This document shows positions 26,158-36,393 of a stretch of 64,000 nt of DNA, one piece after another. The notes under the pieces were generated by a model, which did no database searches, had not been told where the DNA came from, and worked only from the letters and a program-made list of their open reading frames with translations. The position numbers and the translations under genes are program-made. The stretch spans positions 620,001 to 684,000 of the forward strand of contig NZ_CP139559.1 of NCBI RefSeq assembly GCF_034263275.1, read 5' to 3'. The first letter of the stretch is position 1; the number at the start of each line of letters is the position of its first letter. The DNA comes from Mucilaginibacter sp. cycad4 (GTDB lineage Bacteria > Bacteroidota > Bacteroidia > Sphingobacteriales > Sphingobacteriaceae).

Positions 26158-29100
26158 ATGAAATTATTTTTACTTCAATGGAAGTATAAGCATAAAGCAT
26201 TAAGCCTTTGCGCTATACCTGCAATTGTAAGCTGTATCACCCTTAGCAGTACAGCAGCTTGTGCAAATGCATATTCCGCAGTTAATAGCGGCACATTTCA
26301 CCTTGTTCCGGACAATGTTATCACGGGTGCCGTTACCAGCAAAGGACAGCCGATGCCTGGTGTAACGGTGGCCGTTAAAGGGCAAAAAGGCGGAACAATT
26401 ACCGATGCTAACGGGCGTTTTACCATCAAGGCTGGTGATAATGCCATCCTGGTATTCAGCATGGTAGGCTTTGTGAAACAGGAAGTTCCTGTTGGTACAA
26501 AGACCAGTATCTCTGTTGAACTTGTTGAAGAATCAACCTCACTCAATGAAGTCGTGGTTGTTGGCTACGGCACTCAAACCCGTAAAGACCTGACATCGTC
26601 TGTATCCTCTATCAAAGGGGAGGACATTGCCAGGGTGCCGGTAACCAATCTTGACGCCGCTGTGCAGGGAAAAGTTGCAGGTGTGCAGGTGGTTCAAAAC
26701 TCGGGCGCACCAGGCGATGAAACCTATATCCGTATCCGTGGTAATGGCTCTTTATTTGGTGAAAACAGGCCTTTGTACGTAATTGATGGTGTTCCGATGA
26801 ACAATATTCCTGCGGGTGTATCGCCGCTTGGCGGAGACGGGCAACGGATCACGGCTACCAATGACATTAACCCCAATGACGTTGAATCTATCGAGGTGTT
26901 GAAAGATGCTGCGGCAACTGCTATCTATGGCTCTCGTGCTGCGGCCGGTGTGATCCTGATAACAACCAAGAAAGGCAAGAGCGGACGGGCCCGCTTTAAT
27001 TTTAATGCCTATACAGGTGTTGCAACCGTAACAAAAAGGCTTCCCCTGCTAAACGGCGATCAGTATGTTGACCTGATAACCGAAGAACGCGCCAATGCTA
27101 ACCTGCCTGTTGACCCTGCAATTGTTAAAACCGGCATCAATACCAACTGGCAGGATGCAATTTTCAGGAACGCGCCTATTTCTGAGTACAATTTATCTGT
27201 ATCGGGCGGGGATAAAAACATTACCCATTATTTATCATTCGGTTACCTGGATCAAACAGGTACAGTTGTAGGGCAGCAGCATTTTAAGCGTTTTAACGGA
27301 CGCGTAAACCTGGAGTATAAAGCTACTGATAACCTGAAAATAGGCATCAGCGTTAACGGCATGCACTCCCTGAACAATCGTATCGACAATAGTTTCTCCG
27401 GGCAATCGGTACTTGCCAATGCGTTGATATATAATCCAAATTATCCAATTTACAACGCCGATGGGAGCTATTACTATGACGTTAACCGCAGGGCTACCAA
27501 CCCGGTAATGCTGGCCAATAACCTCCGTTTTGTATCCATTGTTGATCGTTATGTAGGCAATGTCTTTGGCGAATATGCTATTCTGCCCAACCTGAAGTTC
27601 CGCACAAGTTTCGGTATGGATAACCAGGGCATCCAGGATGATCGTTATCAATCCACAGAGATCAACAACAGGAGTGCAGCTACCGGTGCGGCCGACTTTT
27701 TTACGCAGATGCTTTGGTTGAATGAGAACACCCTAACCTATACAGCTAATTTGCCCAAAGGGCATTCACTTTCGGGAGTGATAGGCGAAAGTACCCAGGT
27801 AACCAGTATCCGCCGCATCGGCGCGGCAGGGAATACCAGCGCTACAGATCTGATCGAGGCGATAACCGGTTTTACCAATCGTACCGAAGCAAGCGATTAT
27901 CGCTCAAAATCTGGCTTGCTTTCTTACTTCGGTCGTGTCAATTATAATTACCAGGACAGGTACCTTGTACAGGTAGCTGCCCGTATTGATGGGTCTTCGC
28001 GCTTTGGTAACAACCAGAAGTATGGATTTTTCCCGACAATCTCCGGCGGCTGGCGCATTAGCAACGAGTCGTTCATGAAGAATCAGCATTTTATCGATGA
28101 TCTGAAACTGCGTGCAAGTATCGGCGTTTCGGGGAGCCAGGAAGGTTTAGGAAATGATTTTCCATCATTGGCTACTTACGCTACCGCCATTAATTATGGC
28201 ACAGAGCCGGGTATTGCTGCTTCAACCTTATCAAATAAAGATTTAAGCTGGGAAGCAACCACACAAACCAACCTCGGGATTGACCTTTCTCTTTTCAATA
28301 GCCGCGTCAATATCACTGTTGATGCCTATCTGAAACAAACCAACCGTTTGATCTTCAAGCTCGATCTGCCTTATACATCTGGTTTCGCCCGGACGAATGG
28401 TGCTAACATAGGCAAACTGCAAAACAAGGGTATTGATATCAACGTGAGTACCGATAATATCAGGGGTAAATTTCGGTGGAGCACTAACTATAACATGTCT
28501 TTTAACCGGAATAAGATCACCGAGCTTCCTCAATTGGTTGTAGGCGATCCCAGCAGCTCCGATTTTACAGAAAGTTTGCCCGGCCTTTATGGCACAACGC
28601 TTCCAACCAGTATCTATCGTGTAGGCGAAGCTGTCGGGTCGTTTTTTGGCTACAAGAGTTTGGGTGTAGATCCTGCTACCGGAAATATGATCTACCAGGA
28701 TACCAACGGCGATGGAAAGATCAATGCTGCCGACAGGGTTATCATCGGGAATGCGCTGCCAAAATTCACGGGCGGCTTTACCAATACATTCAGTTATAAG
28801 GGATTTGACCTCAGTGTTTTCCTTTATTTCTCATACGGTAACCAGGTATATAACCAAACCCGGGCAATCTTGGAGCGTATGGTTGGATACAACAATGGCA
28901 GTACCACCGTTTTGGGACGATGGACACCTTCTAATACCAATACCAACGTGCCTAAAGCAATCTTTAATGACCCGGTTGTTACCAATAGCCTCACCAACGG
29001 CGAAATGTCTTCGCGCTGGGTAGAAAACGGCTCGTTTCTCAGGCTGAAAAACATTACGCTGAATTATAATCTCCCTTCAACCTTTTTAAAAAGAATGCGG

Positions 29101-29274
29101 ATCCAGTCGGCAAAAGTATTTGTGAGCGGGCAAAACCTTGCGTTGTGGACAAAATACTCAGGTTATGACCCGGAAGCGCAAAATCAGTCGGTTAAAAATT
29201 CACAGCTGGGTATCGATTACGCTGTTCAGCCGCAACCACGTACCATAAGCGCAGGCATCAATGTTAGTTTTTAA
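26158..29274 (+). CDS. SusC-like TonB-dependent receptor (PUL 2)
   Basis: Complete 1038-aa SusC-family transporter. Order: long signal region (about 1-40), carboxypeptidase-regulatory-like domain (VITGAVTSKGQPMPGVTVAVKG to VELVEE, about 55-125), TonB-box-like SLNEVVVVGYGTQ (about 127-139), plug with RVPVTNLDAAVQGKVAGVQVVQNSGAPG and YVIDGVPMNNIP, DVESIEVLKDAAATAIYGSRAAAGVILITTKKG (about 240-275), then the beta-barrel to a terminal ISAGINVSF. There is no STN domain, so it should not signal through an anti-sigma factor. SusD follows 10 bp later. Confidence 0.95.
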   Translation: MKLFLLQWKYKHKALSLCAIPAIVSCITLSSTAACANAYSAVNSGTFHLVPDNVITGAVTSKGQPMPGVTVAVKGQKGGTITDANGRFTIKAGDNAILVFSMVGFVKQEVPVGTKTSISVELVEESTSLNEVVVVGYGTQTRKDLTSSVSSIKGEDIARVPVTNLDAAVQGKVAGVQVVQNSGAPGDETYIRIRGNGSLFGENRPLYVIDGVPMNNIPAGVSPLGGDGQRITATNDINPNDVESIEVLKDAAATAIYGSRAAAGVILITTKKGKSGRARFNFNAYTGVATVTKRLPLLNGDQYVDLITEERANANLPVDPAIVKTGINTNWQDAIFRNAPISEYNLSVSGGDKNITHYLSFGYLDQTGTVVGQQHFKRFNGRVNLEYKATDNLKIGISVNGMHSLNNRIDNSFSGQSVLANALIYNPNYPIYNADGSYYYDVNRRATNPVMLANNLRFVSIVDRYVGNVFGEYAILPNLKFRTSFGMDNQGIQDDRYQSTEINNRSAATGAADFFTQMLWLNENTLTYTANLPKGHSLSGVIGESTQVTSIRRIGAAGNTSATDLIEAITGFTNRTEASDYRSKSGLLSYFGRVNYNYQDRYLVQVAARIDGSSRFGNNQKYGFFPTISGGWRISNESFMKNQHFIDDLKLRASIGVSGSQEGLGNDFPSLATYATAINYGTEPGIAASTLSNKDLSWEATTQTNLGIDLSLFNSRVNITVDAYLKQTNRLIFKLDLPYTSGFARTNGANIGKLQNKGIDINVSTDNIRGKFRWSTNYNMSFNRNKITELPQLVVGDPSSSDFTESLPGLYGTTLPTSIYRVGEAVGSFFGYKSLGVDPATGNMIYQDTNGDGKINAADRVIIGNALPKFTGGFTNTFSYKGFDLSVFLYFSYGNQVYNQTRAILERMVGYNNGSTTVLGRWTPSNTNTNVPKAIFNDPVVTNSLTNGEMSSRWVENGSFLRLKNITLNYNLPSTFLKRMRIQSAKVFVSGQNLALWTKYSGYDPEAQNQSVKNSQLGIDYAVQPQPRTISAGINVSF

Positions 29275-29284
29275 TTCAACAATC

Positions 29285-30688
29285 ATGAAAAAGTTTTTAA
29301 TAACGCTCCTAATACCCGTATTGCTGTTTAATTCATGTACCAAGGTACTTGACCAGGTTCCGCAGGATAAAATCACCGAAGAGAATTTTTATAAAACGCC
29401 GGCAGATGCGGAGGCCGCCGCCACAGGGATTTATGATGCTGTTCAGGCATTATCTACCCAATATCCAGTGGCTTTTGATGCTGCCTCAGATCTGGCCAGT
29501 GCTTTACTTATCAATTATAGCCCTTTTTCGCAGCATGGCATCACGGTAGATAACGCCATAGTTGCTTCTTACTGGCAAAATAACTACACAGGCATTGGCA
29601 GATGTAATGATGTACTGAAAAATGTACCGAACATTGACGGTAGCTTATTCGCCACCGGGCAAAAAGAAAGGATTTTGGCCGAGGCATATTTTACAAGGGC
29701 TTATTTTTATTTTAACCTGGTGAAAGCCTATGGAGGCGTACCCCTCGTAACTACGCCTTATGATTCGTTCAATGCCGATTTCACCATTGCCCGTTCTACG
29801 TCTGACCAGGTATTCGCCCAGATCGTGACCGATCTGAAAAATGCCGAAACCAATCTTCCCTTAAGTTACCCTTCCAATATTGATACGCGTGGCAGGGCTA
29901 CCCAGGGTGGAGCAAAAGCCTTACTGGCCAAAGTATACTTAAGCATGAAGGACTACAATAATGCTGCCGCGAAAGCATTGGAGGTGATGAATAACACTAC
30001 CTACAGCCTTGTTTCGGGCGCTACTGCTTACTCGGCCATGTTTTCAGCTTCATCCAAAAACAGCAACGAATCTATTTTTGAAATCCAGTATGTAAGCTCA
30101 TCGTCTGAAAGTAATGGTTTATTCAGTTTGTATGTACCTACGCCGGCCCCTTCAGGTATCCAGGGCGGCAGCTACCAGATAGTACCTACAGATAAAATCA
30201 TCAACGCTTTTGAAACCGGTGATATCAGGAAAAACGTGTCGGTGAGCAATAGCCCGGCCACACCGCCCGTGCCGTATGTTGGGAAATACTTAAGGCTTAC
30301 CAATGGTACCGACCCCAATATCATAGCAATCAGACTTGCCGATATCATCCTGGTCCGTGCAGAGGCGCTTAACAACCTTGGGCAGGTTGCCGAGGCAACA
30401 GAAGCGCTTAACATGATCAGGAGGAGGGCATTTGGGTTGCCGGTAACAACGGCCTCTGTCCGGGATTTTCCCAGTGCAAATGATGTAACTAACGGCTATA
30501 ATCTTACACAGGCAATTGAGAACGAGCGGATGAAGGAGCTGTGCTTTGAAGGACAACGTTTTTATGACCTTGTAAGAACGGGCCGCGCTACTGCGGTACT
30601 TGGAATCTCTGCTAACCAAATGCTTTGGCCCATACCACTGCGTGAAGTTGGCCGTAACCCTAAGCTACAACAAAACCCTGGTTATTAA
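29285..30688 (+). CDS. SusD-like lipoprotein (PUL 2)
   Basis: 467-aa SusD/RagB lipoprotein. ATG 29285 begins the signal MKKFLITLLIPVLLFNSCTK (Cys18); an upstream in-frame ATG at 29261 lies inside SusC and is rejected. Seen: LDQVPQDKITEENFYKTPADAEAAATGIYDAV, AEAYFTRAYFYFNLVKAYGGVPLVT, ENERMKELCFEGQRFYDLVRTG and the terminal LWPIPLREVGRNPKLQQNPGY. It is of ordinary length for the family. It partners the SusC immediately upstream. Confidence 0.95.
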   Translation: MKKFLITLLIPVLLFNSCTKVLDQVPQDKITEENFYKTPADAEAAATGIYDAVQALSTQYPVAFDAASDLASALLINYSPFSQHGITVDNAIVASYWQNNYTGIGRCNDVLKNVPNIDGSLFATGQKERILAEAYFTRAYFYFNLVKAYGGVPLVTTPYDSFNADFTIARSTSDQVFAQIVTDLKNAETNLPLSYPSNIDTRGRATQGGAKALLAKVYLSMKDYNNAAAKALEVMNNTTYSLVSGATAYSAMFSASSKNSNESIFEIQYVSSSSESNGLFSLYVPTPAPSGIQGGSYQIVPTDKIINAFETGDIRKNVSVSNSPATPPVPYVGKYLRLTNGTDPNIIAIRLADIILVRAEALNNLGQVAEATEALNMIRRRAFGLPVTTASVRDFPSANDVTNGYNLTQAIENERMKELCFEGQRFYDLVRTGRATAVLGISANQMLWPIPLREVGRNPKLQQNPGY

Positions 30689-30696
30689 TTTCAACA

Positions 30697-32643
30697 ATGA
30701 GATCTATGAAAAAGAAAGTAATTTATGTGCTGCTGGCCTGTTTTGCCGCATTTGGTACCAGTTGTAAAAAGCAAATTATAGCCGGTGATGGTCATTCAAA
30801 ACCGGCCTTAACCACAGGTAATCAAAACCTGCCCGCCTCAGTAAACGATTATACCGTAACCTGGTTCGGGAACAATTTTGCAGATGTTGACAATCACGTA
30901 GGTAATGCGGCCCGGTCAATGTGGGTTTCGCCAGATGGTATAGTTTATACAGCATCGGGCTGGGATGAAAAGAGCAGGAACATTGGTATATACCAAAATG
31001 GTGCTACCATCGGGGCAATGGGCGGTACTAAAGATTCGCAGGGAAGCGCTATTAGCGGCGATTCAACGTCTATTTATACAGCCCAGGAAGCCCCGAATGC
31101 AGGCTACATCGGCCGCTATGGCCGAAGCACTAAAACGCGAAACCTGCTGTTTAAAGCAAGTAACGGAACAGGTGACGCTATTCGCGGGATAGTGGTAAAC
31201 GGCAGCGAGATTTTTGTAAGCGATTTTGCCGGAAACAGGATTGGCGTATATAGTAATGCAGGCGTTTTGCTCAGAGAGTGGACGGTTACTGAGCCGGGAG
31301 CTTTAGCGATGGACAGCCAATCCAACCTGTGGGTTGCCCAGATGAGCACAGGACAGGTAAAAAGTTACAGTACTACAGGTGTTGCCGGTGCGGTAATTGA
31401 TATGGGAACCAACAGCCGGCCTTCCGCACTTTATTGCGATAATACAGCAGGGTTACTTTATATCGGTGACCAGGGACCTGATCAAAATATCAAAATTTAT
31501 TCAAACCTGTCGGCAACTCCGCAATTGCAATCTACTTTTGGTGTTACCGGTGGCTACCTGGAATCAACAACCGGTATCCGCGGGCAAACCGGGGATAAGC
31601 GGTTTACCAGGGTAGTAGGGATAGGAAAGGACAATACCGGGAAGCTGTATGTGCTCAATAACCCGTGGGGGGGATCATGGGATTTAGGGCGCAACGGTGC
31701 TACCGATATTCATTGTTACAGCACATCCGGAACATTATTATGGGTACTACAAGCGCTCAATTTTGAAGGCAATGCCGGAGCGGATGCCGGGACAGATGGC
31801 GCTGATTTTTACAGCGGAAACATTTTTTATACCTATAGTGGTACCGGAGGGGGAAGGTTTAAAGGCAATACCATAGACCCATTCCGTTACCCGGCCGACC
31901 CTCGTATTAACCTCGGTGATCCATCAAGAGGCCTGCATTTCGGACATTTCGCCAATGTTGGCGGAAAAAGGATCCTGATAGCATGCGGTCAAAACCCTGA
32001 TACCTTCTACAGCTTTTATTTTAACAGGAATACCGACGGGTATATCGGTATCCCGGGCGATTTTTTTACCAAGGTAAGGAATGGCTTCGCCTTAGATTCG
32101 CTGGGAGGTGTCTGGATCTCACAGGATAAAACCAACGCTATTCAATATTATGAGCTTACGGGCTTTGCCGGCAGCGGAAAGCCAATCTGGGCTTCGCCTG
32201 TGAGTACAGCTGTGCCCACAACGATAGCTCCCCTCAACCGCCTGGCCTATGTACCCAATGGCGACCGGATGATACTGGCCGGAGGAAGCGCCGACTGGAC
32301 GCTGATTGGTAACCGGATAGAAGTTTATAACGGATGGAAGGCAGGCAACCGTACGCCAAATACCGTAATTACGCTTACCAGGGGCCAGGCCAAATCGTTA
32401 ACAGCTTCTGGTAATTATGTATTTGTGGGCTATTACGCAGTACCTAATATTGATATTTTTGATCTTGCCACCGGAACCCTGGTATTGAGCATGACCACCA
32501 ATAATAATGTTTACGTTGGTAACGATGTTGATTCGATGTACGGCATTAGCGCTTACAGAAAATCAAACGGGCAATACCTGGTAACCAAAGATGATTACAA
32601 TGCTAATAAGGTGGTACTTTATCAATGGACACCGGGCCAATAA
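30697..32643 (+). CDS. Beta-propeller (NHL/SMP-30-like) surface lipoprotein
   Basis: 648-aa lipoprotein (MRSMKKKVIYVLLACFAAFGTSCKK, Cys23; a second start at base 30706 gives Cys20). After the signal, the chain consists of repeated four-stranded units such as ARSMWVSPDGIVYTAS, IRGIVVNGSEIFVSDFAGNRIGVYSNAG, PGALAMDSQSNLWVAQMSTGQVKSYS and RNGFALDSLGGVWISQDKTNAIQYYEL, typical of NHL/SMP-30-like propellers; I count roughly six or more. No catalytic motif is evident. It occupies the slot after SusD where surface glycan-binding proteins (SusE/F-like) normally lie, 8 bp from SusD and 15 bp before the large hydrolase. I infer a surface glycan-binding role, although a propeller lyase or dehydrogenase is possible. 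Confidence 0.65.
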   Translation: MRSMKKKVIYVLLACFAAFGTSCKKQIIAGDGHSKPALTTGNQNLPASVNDYTVTWFGNNFADVDNHVGNAARSMWVSPDGIVYTASGWDEKSRNIGIYQNGATIGAMGGTKDSQGSAISGDSTSIYTAQEAPNAGYIGRYGRSTKTRNLLFKASNGTGDAIRGIVVNGSEIFVSDFAGNRIGVYSNAGVLLREWTVTEPGALAMDSQSNLWVAQMSTGQVKSYSTTGVAGAVIDMGTNSRPSALYCDNTAGLLYIGDQGPDQNIKIYSNLSATPQLQSTFGVTGGYLESTTGIRGQTGDKRFTRVVGIGKDNTGKLYVLNNPWGGSWDLGRNGATDIHCYSTSGTLLWVLQALNFEGNAGADAGTDGADFYSGNIFYTYSGTGGGRFKGNTIDPFRYPADPRINLGDPSRGLHFGHFANVGGKRILIACGQNPDTFYSFYFNRNTDGYIGIPGDFFTKVRNGFALDSLGGVWISQDKTNAIQYYELTGFAGSGKPIWASPVSTAVPTTIAPLNRLAYVPNGDRMILAGGSADWTLIGNRIEVYNGWKAGNRTPNTVITLTRGQAKSLTASGNYVFVGYYAVPNIDIFDLATGTLVLSMTTNNNVYVGNDVDSMYGISAYRKSNGQYLVTKDDYNANKVVLYQWTPGQ

Positions 32644-32658
32644 TAACCGCAGCTATAA

Positions 32659-35600
32659 ATGAATACAATTAATTCGATACTACTAAAATGCCTGTTCCTG
32701 TTGCTGTTGGGAAGCCCGCTTTTCGTAACTGCTCAAATGACTTCTCCGGAGCAATGGGTAAATTATGACCAGGTTTTCAATCTCAAAACGGGCTTAAGGC
32801 AATATAACTATGACGTTGCCCTCATCCGTTCCAGTACCAATACCAATATACTTTGGCCCGGCGAACAGCCGGGCTATACCATCCAGGTTGTCAACAACCT
32901 TGATGGTCCCCTTGAGGTTACGGGTAAACTGGAAATTATCCGGTATGGTACCAAAGGCAGGCCCAATGATGTTTGGCTGCCCGAAGTGGTAAAGTTTGCC
33001 ACGGTTTCTTCAACAAATCTGCCCGTTTCAATTAAAACTAAAGGCTTTACCAATATAGATGTAAAGCCACTGATCCCGGCCACTTTTGGAGGATATGCCC
33101 TTGTTCTTGACCTGGGTCAATACGGTCGCCGCCTTGTTTGCAGTGTGGTAAGAACCTTTGCGGCCAATCCTAAAAGGCTGCAATATCCCAAGCAGTCGCT
33201 GGATGATATGGATCCGGATTTTCTGCAGCGGCTTGGCGTTCAGGCAATAAGGATGGGGGTTGATTATTTCCCAACTACAGATGCCGATTATCAGGGCAAA
33301 TTATCTGTACTTTATGAGAAACTAAAAAAATACCACGACAGAAATATAACAGTCTTGTTGATGTTTGGTGCAGGTACTGCAAAATTACCGCTTGATATGC
33401 CCAGGCCGTTGTTAAACGATGAGGGCGTGATGCGTAAAACCAAGCAGGACTGGGTTTGGGGGCCTTCTTCCGATCCTGATTTTGCAAAATTCGTGAACCG
33501 GTTCTGTGTCGATCAGGGTTGGCCGAAGGGGCCGGTTACAGCAGTTTCTTTGTGGAATGAACCATGGGAAGGAAGTTCAATTTCTGGCTGGCAATCTGAT
33601 ATTCCGCGATACCGGGAAATTTATAAGGCGATGGCCGATGCGGTTTTAGATGGCCGCAAAAAAGGGGCTGATGTATTAGTAGGGGGAGGGGACTCGAATT
33701 CGAATGCCTGGGACAAACTTTTTGCTGATGGCAAAATGACCTTCCTGCCCATCTTCGATTTTTGTTCCATCCATTACCAGGGTATGGAAACCCCAAGCAT
33801 TTACCCGGAGTGGGTCAACCGCAAATCGCCGAAAGGCAGGGTGAAGATTTGGGACACGGAAAGCTGGGTGGGCAACACAGATGACCGCATCGGGCTGACT
33901 GTAGCAACCAACAGGTCTACCGGCTATGACCGTTCTATGGGCATCTACGCAGGATACCTGTCAACAGGGGGCAGGGGCTCTGAATATTTTAAACAAAAAG
34001 TAATGACAAATTCAGGTCATGTTATGATCGACAGGATCCCCGATGCCTGGTCACCGGCTGTTGGAGTAGGCGCGGTGCAGCATTTGGTTGGAGAAAGGGA
34101 TTTTAAAAGGCTGTTGTTTAAAAAAGGCTTGCCCTGGATAATGTTGTTTGACGGTAATGGCCATAACCCTGACGACGGTACAGCGGTTGTATGTGGTGAC
34201 ATTGGTGAGGCTTTTGGTACCGAACGCCTGCTTTTCAGGAACGTTAGGGGGCTTAAGGAAATTGAGGATAAAGAACTGATCCGAAAGCAATTGAATGATA
34301 AATCGCTTAGCACCGCTCAGAAAGATAGCCTGCAACGCTTATTGAAAATAAATCAGCCGCTTTCGGGAGGCTCAATGGTTATCCCTGCCGATAGCCACTT
34401 TAGGCTGTATGATTTTTACGGCAATCTTATTCCGTCTGAAACAGGGAATATCCGGGTTCCGCTTAATACACAGGGGTATTACCTCAAATCTGATGGAACA
34501 AAAGGCTCTTTCGGCAGGCTTGTTAAGGCTATGGAGCACGCCAGGATCTCAGGATATGAGCCAATTGAAATTATTGCTAAAGATATGACGGCGCGCATTG
34601 AGCAAAAAGCCGTACTTAATCTTCAGCTAACTAATATTCTTAACCGGCCGGTAAGCGGGCAATTGCAGGCTACGCTTTCGGATTTTGAATTGGCATACAG
34701 CAAAAACATAAGTATCCGCCCTCACGAAACTATCACTGTGCCACTGCAAATAATCAAAGGTAAAGCTAACAGTGCCAATGTTTATCCTTTAAGTGCCCGC
34801 ATCAAAACGCCGAAAGATGGTATTGCTGTGTTGAATGAGGAGATGCATGTTAACACCATTTCAAAGATCCCGGTAAAGGTGGATGGTAACCTGGACGAGT
34901 GGCAACAGGCTATACCGCAAACGGTAAGCAGTAAAGGAACGGAAAGTGTGAGCCTTACGGAAGCTGCCTGGTATCCGTTCAAAAACTTTGATAACAGGGC
35001 GGAGGGTTATGCTAACGGTTATTTCGCCTACGACGATAAAAACTTTTACTTCGCCGCTAAGGTCGCCGATAATACGCCGCATCCGGGCACTTATCGTTTC
35101 GAAAACAGGCCCGACGATTCATTTTTTTATCCTGATACTGCTTATATCATGGATATGGATAAGACGCTTATCGCCAAAGAGGATAGCGTCCCCTCAAAAA
35201 GCAATGACAATGGCGCTTTACAAATGCCTGTTGGAAACGGACGGATCATGCACTTCCTCTCGAGTAGTGATGTAGCTTACGCATTCGGTATCGATCTGGG
35301 CCTGCCAGCACAAAAGTATACCAGGGTGTCTTTCTATATGCCCAATATCAGGGTGCCTAATGCTACCATTGAAGTATTTGACGCTCAGACCGGCAATTTT
35401 CTTTTACGAAGAAAAATAGATAATTTATGGCAGGGGGCATTTGAAACCTTTGATCTTGCAGGTAAGGTAAGAATAGTTTTCCGCACCTATAACTGGTGGA
35501 CATCGGTAAAAGTTGCCGGGATCTCCTTCGATGATCCAGCTAATCAGGAGGTTCATGACAAAGCCGTTTTTGTTAAGGAAGACCTGGATAGCAGGGGCAG

Positions 35601-36294
35601 TTGGAAAGGGCTTTACGGAAAAAACGGATATAATATCGTGGGGACGGCCGCAAAGATGCCCGAAGGTGTAAAACTCAGCATTCCCGAGGTGAAAGTTAAA
35701 CTTCCGCTTCCATGGCCCGATGGCGTACGTCATTATACCTATCGTAAAAATCCTGTAACCCCGGATAATTCGGGGCTTGGCTTTTCGTACGATAATGTGA
35801 TCCTGGCATTTAATGTACTGCCTGCCGGAGCCGATGGTATGCTTGCAAACCCTCCGGGAACCATGCCAGGGTATACAGGTTATAAGGATACCGATTATGA
35901 GTACGCCATGAACAGCGTAGCGCCGGAATATGGCGGAGGTACAGAAATGTGGCGCTTGCTAACGCCGCAGCTCAATAGGAAGCACTTCTTTCCCCGCCAG
36001 CCAAAATCTGCAGGCGAAGGGCCGGTAAAGAACAGCCAGCTGGTTATTAAAAGGCTCGGGAATACGCTCATTACTGAATGCGCCATCCCCTGGTCGGAAA
36101 TACCGGACGTTCATAAGGCGCTGGAAAGCGGAAAGAAGATCAAATTGTCGTTCCGCGTAAATGACAATGCTTCGCCTGCTGCCACAATGGAACTGCCTAA
36201 AGACAGGAGTGTTTCCAAATTAAATGCCAGGGCCTTTCACCCTGACTGGAAAACGCATTGGGCAAACGAAGTTGAGTTTGGTTTTGAAAAATAA
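32659..36294 (+). CDS. Very large clan GH-A glycoside hydrolase with C-terminal CBM9-like module
   Basis: 1211-aa secreted enzyme. Signal MNTINSILLKCLFLLLLGSPLFVTAQ. N-terminal beta-sandwich about 30-170, then a TIM barrel with PDFLQRLGVQAIRMGVDYFP, SLWNEPWEG (acid/base Glu about 300) and RVKIWDTESWVGN (nucleophile Glu about 400); the spacing of the two Glu fits clan GH-A (GH5/GH39-like). A beta-rich region follows (about 560-735). From about 738, VKVDGNLDEWQQAI and YFAYDDKNFYFAAKVADNTPHPG are the start of a CBM9-like domain, whose later strands (LGNTLITECAIPWSEIP...IKLSFRVND) come 300 residues later, so another beta-domain is nested inside. It is the last gene of the PUL-2 operon. Likely a beta-glycosidase or endo-enzyme; the family is not settled. 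Confidence 0.75.
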   Translation: MNTINSILLKCLFLLLLGSPLFVTAQMTSPEQWVNYDQVFNLKTGLRQYNYDVALIRSSTNTNILWPGEQPGYTIQVVNNLDGPLEVTGKLEIIRYGTKGRPNDVWLPEVVKFATVSSTNLPVSIKTKGFTNIDVKPLIPATFGGYALVLDLGQYGRRLVCSVVRTFAANPKRLQYPKQSLDDMDPDFLQRLGVQAIRMGVDYFPTTDADYQGKLSVLYEKLKKYHDRNITVLLMFGAGTAKLPLDMPRPLLNDEGVMRKTKQDWVWGPSSDPDFAKFVNRFCVDQGWPKGPVTAVSLWNEPWEGSSISGWQSDIPRYREIYKAMADAVLDGRKKGADVLVGGGDSNSNAWDKLFADGKMTFLPIFDFCSIHYQGMETPSIYPEWVNRKSPKGRVKIWDTESWVGNTDDRIGLTVATNRSTGYDRSMGIYAGYLSTGGRGSEYFKQKVMTNSGHVMIDRIPDAWSPAVGVGAVQHLVGERDFKRLLFKKGLPWIMLFDGNGHNPDDGTAVVCGDIGEAFGTERLLFRNVRGLKEIEDKELIRKQLNDKSLSTAQKDSLQRLLKINQPLSGGSMVIPADSHFRLYDFYGNLIPSETGNIRVPLNTQGYYLKSDGTKGSFGRLVKAMEHARISGYEPIEIIAKDMTARIEQKAVLNLQLTNILNRPVSGQLQATLSDFELAYSKNISIRPHETITVPLQIIKGKANSANVYPLSARIKTPKDGIAVLNEEMHVNTISKIPVKVDGNLDEWQQAIPQTVSSKGTESVSLTEAAWYPFKNFDNRAEGYANGYFAYDDKNFYFAAKVADNTPHPGTYRFENRPDDSFFYPDTAYIMDMDKTLIAKEDSVPSKSNDNGALQMPVGNGRIMHFLSSSDVAYAFGIDLGLPAQKYTRVSFYMPNIRVPNATIEVFDAQTGNFLLRRKIDNLWQGAFETFDLAGKVRIVFRTYNWWTSVKVAGISFDDPANQEVHDKAVFVKEDLDSRGSWKGLYGKNGYNIVGTAAKMPEGVKLSIPEVKVKLPLPWPDGVRHYTYRKNPVTPDNSGLGFSYDNVILAFNVLPAGADGMLANPPGTMPGYTGYKDTDYEYAMNSVAPEYGGGTEMWRLLTPQLNRKHFFPRQPKSAGEGPVKNSQLVIKRLGNTLITECAIPWSEIPDVHKALESGKKIKLSFRVNDNASPAATMELPKDRSVSKLNARAFHPDWKTHWANEVEFGFEK

Positions 36295-36343
36295 GTATTC
36301 AGAAGCAGAAAATACTTTAACATTGTTTGGACCATTAATATCA

Positions 36344-36379
36344 AAAACTGTCCGCTGAAGCATTTCAGCGGACAGTTTT
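36344..36379. terminator. Strong bidirectional-type terminator
   Basis: A perfect 16-bp stem (36344-36359 with 36364-36379) and a 4-nt loop, beginning with four A and ending with four T. It lies 50 bp after the large hydrolase and 14 bp before the SGNH esterase ATG, so it closes the PUL-2 operon and separates the two genes. Confidence 0.9.
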
Positions 36380-36393
36380 ATAAAAACGCATCT

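Noticed and set aside
36344..36379. Operator for the SGNH esterase.
   Set aside because: A 16-bp perfect stem with a 4-nt loop flanked by A and T runs, placed after an operon, is better explained as a terminator.
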